A stretch of 64,000 nt of DNA from Zygnema cylindricum (GCA_037447655.1 JBBHKE010002929.1:1-64000); one strand, 5' to 3'. Shown: positions 10,148 to 21,261, numbered from the stretch's first letter. The notes: generated from the letters alone by a model not told the origin. Numbers and translations are program-made.

Positions 10148-11350
10148 TTATTCTAGTCGTTTATTGCTCCTCCGTCCTCCCTCAAAGTCTGAAGCTGGAA
10201 TGGAGGGAAGTCTTCGATTCCATCGCATTGTCTCTTCAGCTCCCCTATCGATTGAAGTTTGTTTTGTCTCTTCTTCCTCTCTCTCTTCAGAGTGTGAAAA
10301 AATATGACGAGATTCATAGATATCTCCCCCATCTTTGATCTCCCCAGAATGTATTATCACGGTTTCACTAGTGTCCATTCTCGGAAGATCTAAGTCCTCC
10401 TCACTCTCGAACTCAAAACTGATTCTGATTTTCTTAGCGTATTTGAAGAGATCAAAAGACTTCCCTTCATCCATGACAACTAGATGCTTTACCAAAATGA
10501 TATCTTGTTTAGCTAAGTCATAGACTCTATATCCCTTAACATCCTCGTCATATCCCACAAAATATCCCGGTTTCCCTTTAGCATCTAGTTTCCACGTTTC
10601 TTATCTGTGTCAAGATTGTAAACTTGACTACCGATTACTTTCAAGTAAGAGATATCCGGTTTCCTTCCAACCCATCTCTCATAAGGTGTCATGTCTTTGA
10701 CGGCTATAGTGAGGACTCTATTCTTAATGTAGTTAGCACAGCTCATGGCTTCGGACCAAAATCTTCTTCCTATTTTCTTATCTGCCAATTTACTACACAC
10801 AATATCTCCCAAAGTCCGGTTCAACCTCTCAGCTACCCCATTTTATTCTGGATTATTCGGTACAGTTTTTTGACGCTGAACTCCCTCATCTCTCAAGTAT
10901 TCTTCAAACTGGTTAGAGGTGTACTATCCCCCATTATCACTTCTTATACTTTTAATGGGGGTTTTGTGCAGCTTTTCACTCCAGGCTTGGTATACTTTGA
11001 AGTACGTTCGTGTTTCATACTTTGTTTTCAGGAAGAAGACTCTAGAATATCTAGACAAATCATCAGATAATGTCAACATATACCTTTTCCCCCCAACCGA
11101 AGGTACTCTGGCCGGTCCCCAGATATCTGTGTGGACCAGATCTAGTATTTTCTCACCTCAATATGTTGCAGTTTTGGGAAAGGGAAGTCTGTGAGCCTTA
11201 CCTTGGGCACAGCCACTACAATCATCCATCATTTCATTATCACCAAACTGAATGCCTTCTTCTAAACCGAGCTTCTTCATTTCCCTCAGCCTATCAAAAT
11301 GCACATGCCCCAACCGCTTATGCCACATCATCAAGCTAGAGACACCACCA
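10148..11350 (-). pseudogene. Copia integrase, with stops
   Basis: Reading down the minus strand, the pre-integrase HHCC zinc-binding region (KRLGHVHFDRL, then CSGCAQGKAH) lies at about 11190-11350, followed by the first catalytic Asp (HTDIWGP) near 11125. The DNGG Asp block and the NGVAERLNRTL Glu block follow at about 10950-10820, and the C-terminal GYDEDVKGYRVYDL segment at 10560-10500. Stop codons interrupt the domain: TAA after the DNGG motif and another just before the Glu block. The linker to RT (10148-10400) is acidic. Integrase would join the cDNA to host DNA; this copy is inactive. Confidence 0.88.
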
Positions 11351-11352
11351 TA

Positions 11353-11880
11353 CTAAGCACTCTTCTTTTCATTACTCAGGTTAAGCCTAAACATTCCTTG
11401 GCTACCGTTATATGCTGTAAAGTAGACTTCATCTCCGTACTTAGCTGTAAAGACTCCCTTTTTAGTAAAGTTATCAAAATCTTTGTCATCTAATACAGAA
11501 GTAGACATAAGATTTTTACTCAGCTGAGGAATGTAGAGCACATCTAAGAAGTTGAGTATGGAAGTCTTATCCTCCACCAAAACTTTCAGATCTACTTCGC
11601 CCATTAGATCTGTGGTAACTACTCTCCCATCCCCATGTTCTATTTCTACAGTAGGGATCTTTCTTAGCTCAGTGAAGAGGTGCGTGTATCGGCACATTTG
11701 CATGGATGCACCTGAGTCGATGATCCATCCTTCCTCTGGAGCTTCCATAATGGCTCCAAGGGCACACTTCTGTTTCCGAGGAATCTCCTTCTCCTCCAAG
11801 TTCTCGTCAAGGAGAAGCTCCCCATCCTCCTCCTCAGAAGACTCATCCTCCTTGGTCTCTCCTTTCACTCGGGTGACCAC
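11353..11880 (-). pseudogene. Copia protease region
   Basis: A frame of 175 codons includes the aspartic protease active-site motif DSGASMQMC (Asp-Ser-Gly-Ala) and continues through the conserved NLMSTSVLDDK segment to the start of the pre-integrase region. It is preceded by an acidic stretch and, further upstream, the zinc knuckle. The frame itself is open and the active-site triad residues are present. It is separated from gag by a one-base deletion in the zinc knuckle. The protease normally cuts the Gag-Pol polyprotein into its parts. Confidence 0.88.
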
Positions 11881-12736
11881 AAGTGCCTTCTTCTTCCCTC
11901 CGGAAGAACCACCTCCTCGGTTTTCTTGGAGCGTCAGCTCCTACAGCTTGATGCAATCAGCTATGAAGTGTCCCGGCTTTTTTTCACAAATGGCAAAGAC
12001 CCTTTGGAGGCCTTGGTTCTCCAGATTGATCCCTTTTGAAGTTGTTATACAGCTTCTTCGGGTCCTTCCTCCACCAGTCTGTTTCGGCAGCTAGAGCCTG
12101 AATGCTCTTTCCTCCTCTGCAGATCCCGATGGTGTTCTCCTACACGAGTATCATTCAGACCACCGTGTTCCACTTCTAAGAGCTATCATCTATTTCTTGC
12201 ACTAGGTACACTATGTTTTCATACTCCTCAAACAGCTTCATGATGAGAGTGTTAACTTTCATCTTCGTTGTGCCTATCCATCTGGCACTCTCCATCTCCA
12301 TAAAAAGGCAAGAGAGATCATTACAGTAATCTAGCATCTTCCTTCCTTTGTAAGTATAACTCTCCAACGTTTACTCTACCAACTAGAGCTCCTGAATGGT
12401 ACCTGCTCTATAGATCTCCACTAAAGTCATCCACAACTCCTCGGCCTTGAAGATGTGAAGATGAGAGGTCGCCAAAGCTTGAGTGAGGTCCCTCGAAATG
12501 AAATGCCTGGCATTCATGTTGGTGTACTCCCACATTTGAATATCGTTTTCCTCCGTCTTCACGACCACCGCTCCGAGTGCCGTGGCAATAAGAGTGAGAG
12601 GTGTCTCCATTCCTTTCCCCTTTTCGGACACACTGCTGTCCCCATCGCATGTCTCCTCCGTTGGAGCAGATGATGCTGCAGAAAACCTCACTCCATCAAA
12701 ACCTGGAAGAGTCCCCTGAGATGGACGTTTCATTCT
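11881..12736 (-). pseudogene. Copia gag with broken zinc knuckle
   Basis: Gag is split between frames 12733-12383 and 12367-12176. Conserved pieces are the IQMWEYTNMNARHFI block, the EELWMTLVEIYRAGTIQ block and the MLDYCNDLSCLFMEMESA block, all closely matched by the plus-strand Copia gags at 17600-18000 and 26400-26900. The CCHC zinc knuckle near 11945-11990 has lost one base (its first Cys-x2-Cys is out of frame). A stop separates the two gag frames. Gag would form the particle shell and bind RNA. Confidence 0.85.
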
Positions 12737-12836
12737 TCCACTGACAATACCCCAGTATTGTTATTCACACAATGCCCCCGTCATCATGGCTTCCCAGTAA
12801 ATGAACCCAAATCCGTTGAAGATGGGCACCCTAGAG

Positions 12837-12851
12837 GGTGGGCCAATAACC
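12837..12851 (-). other. Primer-binding site, half-tRNA type (initiator Met anticodon arm)
   Basis: Directly after the LTR end on the minus strand the sequence is GGTTATTGGCCCACC. It matches the complement of the anticodon stem-loop of plant initiator tRNA-Met (GGTTATGGGCCCACC) at 14 of 15 positions. The tRNA sequence is from general knowledge. Confidence 0.75.
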
Positions 12852-13851
12852 TGCAATTCTTAGTCCCCCATTGGAACACTGAATTCAAGAAGCCACTAGG
12901 TGACTTTTGGCTGGCCCTCTTTCAATTTGGATCACTGCTACCCAAGCAGGCAAATAGACAATCTGAGTGCACCATTGTGCAGTGTTAACTCCCTTTGAGT
13001 TGACAGCAAAACGAATCACTAAAAACGCCCAACCAAGCGATTCATTGTCAAGTGGCAAAGATGCCAATATTTATACAAGCTTGTTGGGAGATAGGCGGCT
13101 ACCTGCTCAATCCTCTAAGTCCTAAACCCCTCTCACAACCCCTATCGACTGATGTACGAACCAATCAGAAGACTGTACACTACATAGAGGTACTAAGGCC
13201 AATGTACTTTCTGTACGGCTTGTGTACGACAAGTCCATGGAGTGGACGTTGTCTCTTTCGCACTCGTCCTCATGCTCCTCGGTATTCCGGCTTCCGAAAT
13301 ACCTCTTGCCACGTGTCGCCAAGTCATGTCACGTCCAAAATCTGCAAAGACGACCATTCAGGGATCCCGGCGATGATGTGGGTCGTCGAATCAAAACCAG
13401 CTTTTAATATTCGCCGCCCAAAATAACAAATGACTAGTACATTTGTTTCGTGCGCAATAAAACTTAACTAGTTTCTATGTTCTTAATTTATTATTCCGTT
13501 GATCGAATTAATGATTTCGCTAATATTTAAATGGCGATCAAACCCTATGTATCCTAACGGACTACTAGGACAGGCCGGTTTGAGCCGACGGCTACGCCTC
13601 TCTCTGCCGGTCAAAGGTTCAAGTCCTGCTAGACTCAACCTTTTTGTTGAGAGTGACTTAGGTCACTCTTTAGTCTTGCCTATGGAGCTGAGGCAGCCAT
13701 GGCTCCACCGCCCTCTCTCACCTTGAGTGACTACAACAAGTATAGGGGCTTGAGAGAGAAGGTGGATGCAGGCTGCATGTGCTTTGTCTTTTATTTATTT
13801 CACCTAATTTAAGACCTAGAAAATACCTTCCTTTAATCAGTGATTTCAACA
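12852..13851 (-). mobile_element. 5' LTR of the minus-strand Copia element
   Basis: On the minus strand this begins TGTTGAAATCACTG (13851) and ends GAATTGCA (12852), exactly 1000 bp, and is followed by the primer-binding site. It has the stem-loop (13683-13770), the tRNA-like block (13552-13641, B-box-like GGTTCAAGTCC) and an inverted CCAAT box. It sits in the gag of an older Copia copy (13852 onward). Confidence 0.88.
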
Positions 13852-14378
13852 TGAACACGGTTTACTATGATCTTGAACTCATCGGGTAACTTTATCAGTA
13901 AATGGTTAACCTTTTCCTTTTCACTAAAAATTTTTCCACCACTCTCTGGTCTTATGAAAAGTGTAGCAAGCTCATTGCAAAAATCCAACATCTTCCCCCC
14001 TTTGTATACATATTTCTTAATTTTCTGATTAGCCAACTGTTTTTGAATCGTACCATTTAATACATCTATGAGAGCCACCCAAGATCGGATACCTCTCTAC
14101 CTCTAAATGAGGAGGTGCAAGCCCTAGAGTAAGATGGCAGAGAATGAAGTGCATTGCCGCAATATTGTTAAAGTCCCAGGTATCAATATCATTCTTCTCG
14201 TTCCTCGGAATAGGTGACATGAATGCCAAACTAGTTGCTATTTGTGTGGTCGTCTCCTTCTCCTTTCCTTTGTCCACCACCTCCCCTTTCTTTGTCTCCT
14301 CTGTTTGAGATGGATGTTCTTTCTTGTTGAATATGCCTCCTATAAACCCTGGAGGGATGTCAAGACTTGATGGACGCC
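13852..14378 (-). pseudogene. Copia gag fragment of an older element
   Basis: Two minus-strand frames (14280-14029 and 14078-13833) carry the Copia gag blocks DTWDFNNIAAMHFIL and MLDFCNELATLF, about as similar to the 26170-26920 gag as to the neighbouring element. The fragment starts near the gag N-terminus and is cut at 13852 by the younger Copia element. It ends abruptly at the Gypsy LTR (14379). No LTR of its own is visible. Confidence 0.82.
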
Positions 14379-14872
14379 TGTAACAAGGTTACAAGGTTGA
14401 GTACTTAGTGGCTAAAAACTAGGCTGCTATAGTTGCGGTTTCAGAGCAGCCTAGCTGCAATCTTAGACCAGCCCAACATAGCAATGTAGCAACTTAGAAG
14501 TATAGCAAAATGGTAGCGCAACATAGCATCGCAGCGTAGCACTCAAGAAATATCGCGTAATATGGATTGAACTGTATAGTTCTAGCAAGATATTTTGTGA
14601 TGGATCTCGATTGACTGTAAAGGTCCGCATGTAGAATTGTATAGTACTAGGTTTACTAGCGGCACGATAATTTAAATAAGAAAGAAAACGTAGTAAACGG
14701 GGACTCTTGGAGTAGACCTTCGGAGCGAGCATTCAATTTTGTAATCTTCCCCCCGAGTAATAAAGCGCAACCATTGTCTGTAATTGCTATAAATGTTGTG
14801 TACTCTTATTGTTGCTACGAGGAGATCCTTAGAGCTTTCCGCTGTGCATTGTGGTTTTTTGTTCCTTTTACA
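14379..14872 (+). mobile_element. Gypsy 5' LTR
   Basis: It begins TGTAACAAGGTTACAAGG and ends CCTTTTACA, 494 bp. The sequence just beyond (TAGTATCGGAGC, 14874-14885) resembles the normal 3'-end primer-binding site for initiator tRNA-Met (TGGTATCAGAGC) at 10 of 12 positions. The same LTR start recurs at 24891. The many TAGCAACNTAGCA words in its first half form short imperfect repeats. Confidence 0.85.
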
Positions 14873-14906
14873 CTAGTATCGGAGCTTTCTCTCGTGACCT
14901 GACAGC

Positions 14907-15532
14907 ATGGAAGAACACGGCGTATCCACCACAGAAATGTTAACCCAAGTTCTCCGGGAGTTAGAAAATGTGAGATTACAGAATGCTCAACTGAGCAACA
15001 CCGTCGCAACCTTCGAATCTCGTCTTTGTGAACAACCTCATGGAGGCATGGAGAGAGACTTAAGGAGGCCGAAGTTAAGACTTCCCGACGAGTTTGATCC
15101 GGCGAGGCACAAGAACTTGGACGGGTGACTATTCTCCATCGAAATTATCTTGAAAATTTTCCTAGCCTATCAAACCGTGAGAAGATTAACTACGCGGGTG
15201 GTTTTCTTAAAGGAGCTGCGGAAAGATGGTGGAGGACAATGGTGAAACAACGAACCTCGGTGTTGGATTTTACACAGCGGTTCTTGGAGTGCAAAGTCCA
15301 AATACCCACCATGACAGAGGATGAAGCCGTGGATCGCTACGTGAAGGGGCTTAAGGTATCCATTCGTAGCGACGTGGAGCAATCGCTTGCTCGAGAAAGT
15401 ACAACTCCTAGTCTCTTGACAATCATCCAGTTTGCTGAACGGACCGATTCGGTAGACTTCACCTTTTGCAAACCGTATCAATATGTTTCGAGCAGCAGCA
15501 GAGGAGGTTGAAGAGAACACGGTCCAACCCCT
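14907..15532 (+). pseudogene. Ty3/Gypsy gag (frameshifted, interrupted)
   Basis: The ATG at 14907, 34 bp after the LTR, opens a frame to 15128 with a helical N-terminus (LTQVLRELENVRLQNAQL, likely coiled coil) and the LRLPDEFD segment. The coding then shifts into the frame beginning before 15125 and ends at 15511. This second part has the Gag core motifs: FLKGAAERWW, FTQRFLE and DRYVKGLKVSIRSDV. Part of the core between RWW and FTQRFLE appears deleted. A Copia solo LTR at 15533 interrupts the coding region, and the zinc knuckle and protease lie beyond it. The family is the Ty3/Gypsy retrotransposon gag. Confidence 0.85.
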
Positions 15533-16599
15533 TGAAACTCTGAGACCTCCATAAGTCCTCAAAATAGACAGCTTCCAAAAAGCCTATAAGATAACCCTGA
15601 CCTCTTTGTGTTTCACCAAGAACAACTGCCACCCTGGCAAATAAAAACTTTAACTACCTTCACCTTTATGAAGGGAAGAATCCCTTGTGTCGATAGCAAA
15701 AAGAATCATTGAATTTGCTCCCCTCAGCAGTAAGTTATGGAGGGTCAAAGTTGACCTTTTGTATAGAAGCTCTCTGGGACAAAGGGTCCTATCTACTAAT
15801 TTTTCTAAGTCCTATCTCTCTTACAGACTCTGTCTACTGATGTACGGAGCCAATCATATTGCACTTCCGTACACAAAAGTTCAAGTGGCGGTGTACTTTA
15901 TATACGGGCATTTTACGACATGGCCTAAAAGTCGACACATGTCATATCCAGATTCGGTGGCGTAATCTCCGGAGATACCGCGATCCAACGTAATTGTCCC
16001 ACGTGTCATCCAATGTGACGATGACCATAACCCGTCGAGAATCTCTTCCGCGATCTCGGCTTTCTTCCCGGCCGTCCGATTGAATGCAGATTTCAATCGG
16101 AGCTGTCATAAATACATTCGCGGTATTTGTTTCGTTAAAGAAACAAATGCGCGTTACTCGTTTGTTATACGTACTGTAATCCGTACGTTTACATTACTAG
16201 ATCTATGTATTTCGTAAACAGTTTCAATTAAAGGAATTATCCTACGTGGAAATGTTTAAATAAACATCAAACTATATAGTACGTAACACTAGTTCTAGAC
16301 TTAACGGATAAGGCTATCGGCTACCGGCTGCTAACAGTCCGGCAGGTACCAAGATCAAATCCTGGGTGCAACATATATCCTTTTAGTAAATAAACCCCTA
16401 AAGGTAAATAAACTTATATATTTCCCGTAAACCCCTGAATAGCCTAGGTAGCCATGGCTCTAGCTTCCTCTCCAATTTCTCTGTGACTACGACAAGTGTG
16501 AGAGTTGGAGAGAGAAGTTAGAGATAGACTGCCTTGACTTCTTTCTATAATTCTATTTAGACCTAGAAAATACTTAAAAACATACCATCAATTTCTACA
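15533..16599 (-). mobile_element. Copia solo LTR inserted into Gypsy gag-pol
   Basis: On the minus strand the element begins TGTAGAAATTGATGG and ends GAGTTTCA, 1067 bp. Flanks are CCCCT (15528-15532) and CCCCC (16600-16604), a target duplication with one change. It carries the stem-loop (16455-16530) and the tRNA-like block (16293-16374, ACTTAACGGATAAGGC and GATCAAATCCTGG). Insertion after the Gypsy element fixes the relative age. Confidence 0.88.
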
Positions 16600-16975
16600 C
16601 CCCCATGGAGCTCGGAGCAATTGATGAGGATAAGGAGGTGGTTAACGTGCTGCGGAGAAAGTAGACGACTACTAAGGCCAAAGGAGCCGACTTGTCCCCC
16701 GAGGAGATCCAACGAAGGAGGCAAAACAATTTATGCTTCCAGTGCGGTTCCCCAGATCATATGGCCCGAGAAGGCCCAAAAAGAAGAGGTCCTAGGAAGG
16801 AAAAGCTTAACCTCATGAGGTTAGTTGGTGAAAGGGGAAGCCCTCTAATATTTCAAGGTCGAATCGGAGCGAGCGCAGTTAGCTTCATGGTGGACTCTGG
16901 CGCATCGGGGAACTTCATCAACGAGGTGCCGGCGAAAAAGTTGAAACTCCCTCTCGTGATGCTAAAGAATCGTTG
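16600..16975 (+). pseudogene. Gypsy zinc knuckle and protease, truncated
   Basis: The frame 16692-16976 holds a zinc knuckle CFQCGSPDHMAREG in which the fourth ligand Cys is replaced by Gly, then the aspartic protease active site FMVDSGASGNFIN. A stop at 16660-16662 interrupts the upstream part. The coding sequence ends abruptly at 16975, where it is joined to the middle of a Copia LTR, so RT, RNase H and integrase of this Gypsy element are missing. The DSGA core is unchanged. Confidence 0.85.
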
Positions 16976-17298
16976 ATTGGTCGAGTATCTTAGTAATAGG
17001 TTTAGAGAGGTAGCTTAGGACTTAGAATATTTTTGAGTTTTCAGCCAGTCTCCCATAGTGCACCTGTATTTATGGACCAACTTTGGTCAGCCATAATTTA
17101 ATGCTCAAGGGAGCGATTTCCGTGATTCTTTTTGCAGCGCACTCAAAGGAGTTCAGGCTACACGGGGGTGTAGTCGGTCAATGATTTTGCGTCCCAAGGT
17201 GGGACCTATTCATTGTCAAATTCAAAAGTACATATACTATCCTAGTGGCTTCACATAAGCTGGACATTCTGTGTACCAATGGAGGTCACAGAATTACA
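16976..17298 (+). mobile_element. Copia 5' LTR, only the last 323 bp
   Basis: From GATTGGTCGAGTATCTTAG to the terminus CACAGAATTACA this matches the end of the LTR at 23043-23989. The LTR is cut at its left where it meets the Gypsy protease, which marks an illegitimate junction. It is followed by a primer-binding site and Copia gag, so it is the 5' LTR of the next element. Confidence 0.88.
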
Positions 17299-17312
17299 GG
17301 TTATGGGCCCAC
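17299..17312 (+). other. Primer-binding site, half-tRNA type
   Basis: GGTTATGGGCCCAC directly follows the LTR terminus TTACA. It is a perfect complement of the anticodon loop and stem of initiator tRNA-Met (anticodon CAU). This is the best preserved of three such sites in the window. Confidence 0.85.
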
Positions 17313-18815
17313 TCTCTAGGGTGCCCATTTTTAATAGAACAGGGTTCATTTATTGGGAAACCATGATTAAGGGTGCACTAGTTGAAAAACGGCCATGGGG
17401 CATTGTGAGTGGTCGTGTGCGTCGGCCATCCGCAAAATTGGGAGTTCCACCAGGGTTTGGAGAATCTCGGTTCACAGGAAGATCTGCGGGGCAGAGGCGG
17501 AAAAGGATGTTGGAGAAAGCATCGTGTCGGACATAGGGAAGGAGAAGGGGAAGGAGAAACTTACACCGATGCCTACTAGATCAGTTTTGACAGCAAGCGT
17601 TCAGAAATCAAGCTGATAGTGAAATCTGGGATTTCAACAATATCGTGACGACTCATTTTATTATCAGGCGTCTCACCCAGGTAGTGGCTTCACCTCATCT
17701 TCATGTGGACAGGGCCGACGAGTTATGGGAAGCACTTGTCAACATTTACAAGAGGGGTACGATTCAGCAGCAGATGCTGGCAGATTAGAAGATACAGGCT
17801 TATGGGTACAAAGGGGGAAAGATGTTAGATTATTGTAATGACTCGGCCAGGTTATTTATGGAGTTAGAGAGTGCACGGAAAAGGGAGACCGAGAAAGAGA
17901 AGGTGAATACTTTGTTGATGAAACTCTTAGATGATTATGAAAACATTGTTAACAGGGTTCAGGACTTGCCAAATCATCGATGGATCTGGAACTCCGTTGT
18001 GGGACTGATTTTGGTTCGGGAAAACACAATTGAGATTTGTAGAGGAGGAAAGAGTGTTCACGCATTGGATGCTGGAACTAATTGGGGAGATAAGGATTCC
18101 AATAAACCTTATGAAAATTATGGTGGAGGGGGAAGAGGAAATCAATCGGAAGGATCTAGATCGAGGCCTCTGAAGGGGGCTTTGTCACTTTTGTAAGAAG
18201 TCGGGACACTACATGGCGGAGTGTACTAAACTGACAGAGTTGAGATTGAAAGAGGAACAGGTCGGAAAACCAGCCGCAAAGGAAAAGAAGGCATTTGTGG
18301 CAACACAAGTCATTGGAGAGAACTCCAATGAGGACGATGGAGAACTCCTCCTCAACGAGGAGCTGGAGGTGAAAGGTGAGCCGGAGATTCCAAGGAGGCA
18401 AGAGTGTGCTTTCGGTGGAGTAAGAGAAGCTCCTGAAGAAGGATGGATTATTGATTCAGGAGCCTCTATGCATATGTGTAGAGAAAAACCATTGTTTACC
18501 AAAATGAGAAAGATCCCTATAGTAGAGATAGAGTATGGGGATGGAAGAATAGTCACCACTTATTTAGTGGGATCTGTGGATTTGAGAGTCTTGGTTGATG
18601 GAAAGGCATCCATAGTCACTTTCTCTGATGTTCTATTTATCCTAGAGTTGAACAAGAATCTTATCTCTACGTCGGTCTTAGATGATAAGGGTTTTGAGAC
18701 TAGTACTAAGAAAGGAGTCTTTGTTGCTAGGTATGAGAATGAAGTGTACTTCACAGCTGAAAAGGGTAGCCAAAGAATGTTTAGGCTGATTGAGTAATGG
18801 AAAGACAGGAGTTTA
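17313..18815 (+). pseudogene. Copia gag, zinc knuckle and protease
   Basis: The 5' end of gag starts near 17337 (FIYWETMIKGAL) and runs through several frames. It includes the IWDFNNIV block near 17625, a stop at 17785-17787, and the MLDYCNDSARLFMELESA block in the open frame 17822-18196. The CCHC zinc knuckle at 18183-18224 is complete (Cys-x2-Cys-x4-His-x4-Cys) but lies in the frame that continues from 18213 to 18797. That frame then holds the acidic linker, the protease motif DSGASMHMC and the KNLISTSVLDDK segment. The coding region is cut at 18815 by an LTR that begins TGTTGAAAAG. Confidence 0.9.
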
Positions 18816-19540
18816 TGTTGAAAAGAGGTAATTAATAGTTCACTTCCCTATTTTAGTTTCGCCTTAAAGAAAGAGAGTGAGGACCAAAGGCGCGCCATGG
18901 CTGCCGCCATATTTAGAAAGTGGCAGTTTTTGCAGTTTAGGGTATTTTGGCTAAAATGATGCCTAGGTCTAGATTTGAACCTATGACCTCTAGATTATTT
19001 ATAGCCTTACGCCTTAACCATTAAGGCGTTACGAAACGATACACGTGACGGGTTTCATAAATATATAAACATTAACGAAACAGCTAATTAACAGCAGATT
19101 AACCAAAAGGAGCAATTTCTGCATGTACGCGAATCTGAACCGTGTAAAATATGTTTTGATCGGACGGTCGGCATTGTAGCCGCCACGCGAAGTGAGCCTT
19201 TTGGCGGCATACGGATATAGCGTCACGGGGTGCCACGTGGCGCCACATTATTTGATACCGGAGAAGATGGGAGGAGGAACCATGGCTTCCGATATGACAG
19301 GTGTCACCTTGTAGACCTTGTCGTACAATGGTTGTACAATAAGTACATCGCTCATTGTACTTTCTTGTACTTTATAGTGTTTCTATTGGACTAGGGTTTA
19401 ATAGTAGGTAGTCGTGAGTAGGCAGACCGAGACTTAGTAATATTTAGGTACCTCTCTCTCTAAGAGAGCTTGTAACTATAAAGGTCATCTTTGACCAGCC
19501 ATAACTTACTGCTCGGGTGAGCAAATTCAGTGATTCTTTT
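18816..19540 (+). mobile_element. Copia LTR, 3'-truncated, at a recombination junction
   Basis: It starts TGTTGAAAAGAGGT and matches LTRs of the window up to CAGTGATTCTTTTT, where the last ~250 bp are missing. The sequence then jumps back into Copia protease coding DNA that repeats 18457-18800. The tRNA-like block at 18961-19034 is one of the best preserved. Confidence 0.82.
18961..19034 (-). other. tRNA-like block inside Copia LTR
   Basis: Read on the minus strand, an A-box-like TTAATGGTTAAGGC is followed about 30 bases later by a B-box-like AGGTTCAAATCT with flanking complementary bases. It runs antisense to the LTR. It resembles the D-arm and T-arm of a tRNA (Arg or Leu type) but is not a canonical tRNA gene. 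Confidence 0.6.
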
Positions 19541-21261
19541 TTTCAGGAGCCTCTATGCATATGTGTAGAGAAAAACCATTGTTTACCAAAATGAGAAAGA
19601 TCCCTACTGTAGAGATAGAGTATGGGGATGGGAGAATAGTGACCACTAATTCAGTGGGATCAGTAGATCTGAAGGTCCTAGTTGATGGAAAGACATCTAT
19701 AGTCACTTTCTCTGATGTTCTTTTTATTCCGGAGCTGAACAAAAATCTTATCTCTACGTCGGTCTTAGATGATAAGGGTTTTGAGACTAGTACTAAGAAA
19801 GGAGTCTTTGTTGCTAGCTATGAGAATGAAGTGTACTTCACAGCTGAAAAGGGTAGCCAAGGAATGTTTAGGCTGAATTTGAGTAATGGAAAGACGGGAG
19901 TTTACTATGCTGGTGTAAGTGATTTGATGATGTGGCATAAAAGATTGGGACATGTGCATCTAGATAGGTTGAAGGAAATGAAGAAAACGGGTGTAGTTGA
20001 GGGCATACATTTTGGAGATAATGAGACTTTGGATGATTGTAGTGGGTGTGCTCAAGGAAAGGCCCACAGATTGCCTTTTCCAAAAGCCGCAACATATAAG
20101 GGTGAAAAGGTTTTAGATTTGGTTCACACTGACATATGGGGACCGGCCAAAGTGCCATCAGTTGGAGGGAAAAGATTAATGCTTACTATCAGTGATGATT
20201 GATCTAGATACTCTCGAGTATATTTCTTGAAAAACAAATCTGAGGCTTCGGCTTATTTTAAGGAATATAAATCATGGAGTGAAAAGCTTCATGAGATATC
20301 TATAAAGAGAATAAGAAGTGATAATGGGGGGGAATTCACTTCTAATGAGTTTGAGGATAACTTGAAAGAGGAAGGGGTTCAACACCAAAAGATAGTCCCA
20401 AAGAACCCGGAACAAAATGGTGTAGCCGAGAGACTAAACCGGACATTAAGTGATAGTGCTCGTAGCATGTTGACGGATAAAAAGATAAGGAAAAGTTTTT
20501 GGGCAAAAGCTATGAATTGTGCTAACTATCTCAAAAATAGAGTCCTTACCTCAGCTGTAAAAGGTCAAACACCTTATGAAAGATGGACCGGGAGAAAACC
20601 CAACATATCACACTTAAAGGTGTTTGGAAGTCAAGTGTTTAGTTTAAACACAGAAAAATCTGATTGGAAGTTAGATGCTAGAGGAAAACCGAGATACTTA
20701 CTTGGGTATGATGAGAAAGTAAAAAGGTATAGAGTTTTTGATCTCGGTAGAGAAGTCAAAATTCTAGTAAAATACTTGGTAGTTATGGATGAAGGAAGAT
20801 CCATAGATCCCTTTAAGTATACTTAACCGGTCAAAATTAGAATTGAATCCGAAAGTGAGTTAGATGCAGATTCTACTAACCAAACTCCGGTTCAGTCTGA
20901 CAGTGTAGAGGAAGAGAAAAATCTGACCGAGAGTGACCCTCTTTTGGAGTCACATCTTCCGATTTAAACCAAGGAAGAAAACGAGGAAATACGGGAAATG
21001 GATGATGAACGACCGGAGATGGACTCCACGGATAGGGGAGAAGGTGAAGTTGTTGAAGGAACCCGAGATTACCCATGATTCACGCGTCAAAATTTGAAGG
21101 AGGAAGGAGAAGCAGCAAGAGACTTCAAGAGAGACAAGTAAATAATAAGGTAACTAAGCTATCACATTTGAGCAAACCCCAGACTTACTCAGAAGCAGTT
21201 AATAGTCCGGAAGGTGGTAGATGGGTGAGAGCTATTAATGATGAGATGGCTTCCATTATGG
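19541..21261 (+). pseudogene. Copia protease end, integrase and RT start
   Basis: The frame 19555-20202 starts within the protease and covers the pre-integrase zinc-binding region (KRLGHVHLDRL, CSGCAQGKAH) and the first catalytic Asp (HTDIWGP), ending at a TGA (20200-20202). The frame 20227-20826 carries the SDNGGEF Asp and the NGVAERLNRTL Glu, so all three integrase catalytic residues are present. It continues to the GYDEKVKRYRVFDL C-terminal block and a TAA at 20824. The acidic linker has one more stop near 20965. The RT begins at 21075-21260 (GGRWVRAINDEMASIM) and is cut by an LTR at 21262. Only two or three point changes separate the integrase from an open frame, so this copy is relatively young. 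Confidence 0.9.

Larger units (their letters stand above)
7389..12851 (-). mobile_element. Copia retrotransposon internal region, minus strand, defective
   Basis: Between the truncated 3' LTR (6999-7388) and the 5' LTR (12852-13851) lie, on the minus strand and in Copia order, primer-binding site, gag, zinc knuckle, protease, integrase, reverse transcriptase and RNase H. Integrase before RT fixes the Copia (Ty1) type. Stops and frameshifts occur in gag, the zinc knuckle, integrase and RT. The RT catalytic YVDD reads YVED, and a further LTR (8119-9232) splits the RT/RNase H junction. The element cannot make a working polyprotein. Confidence 0.93.
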
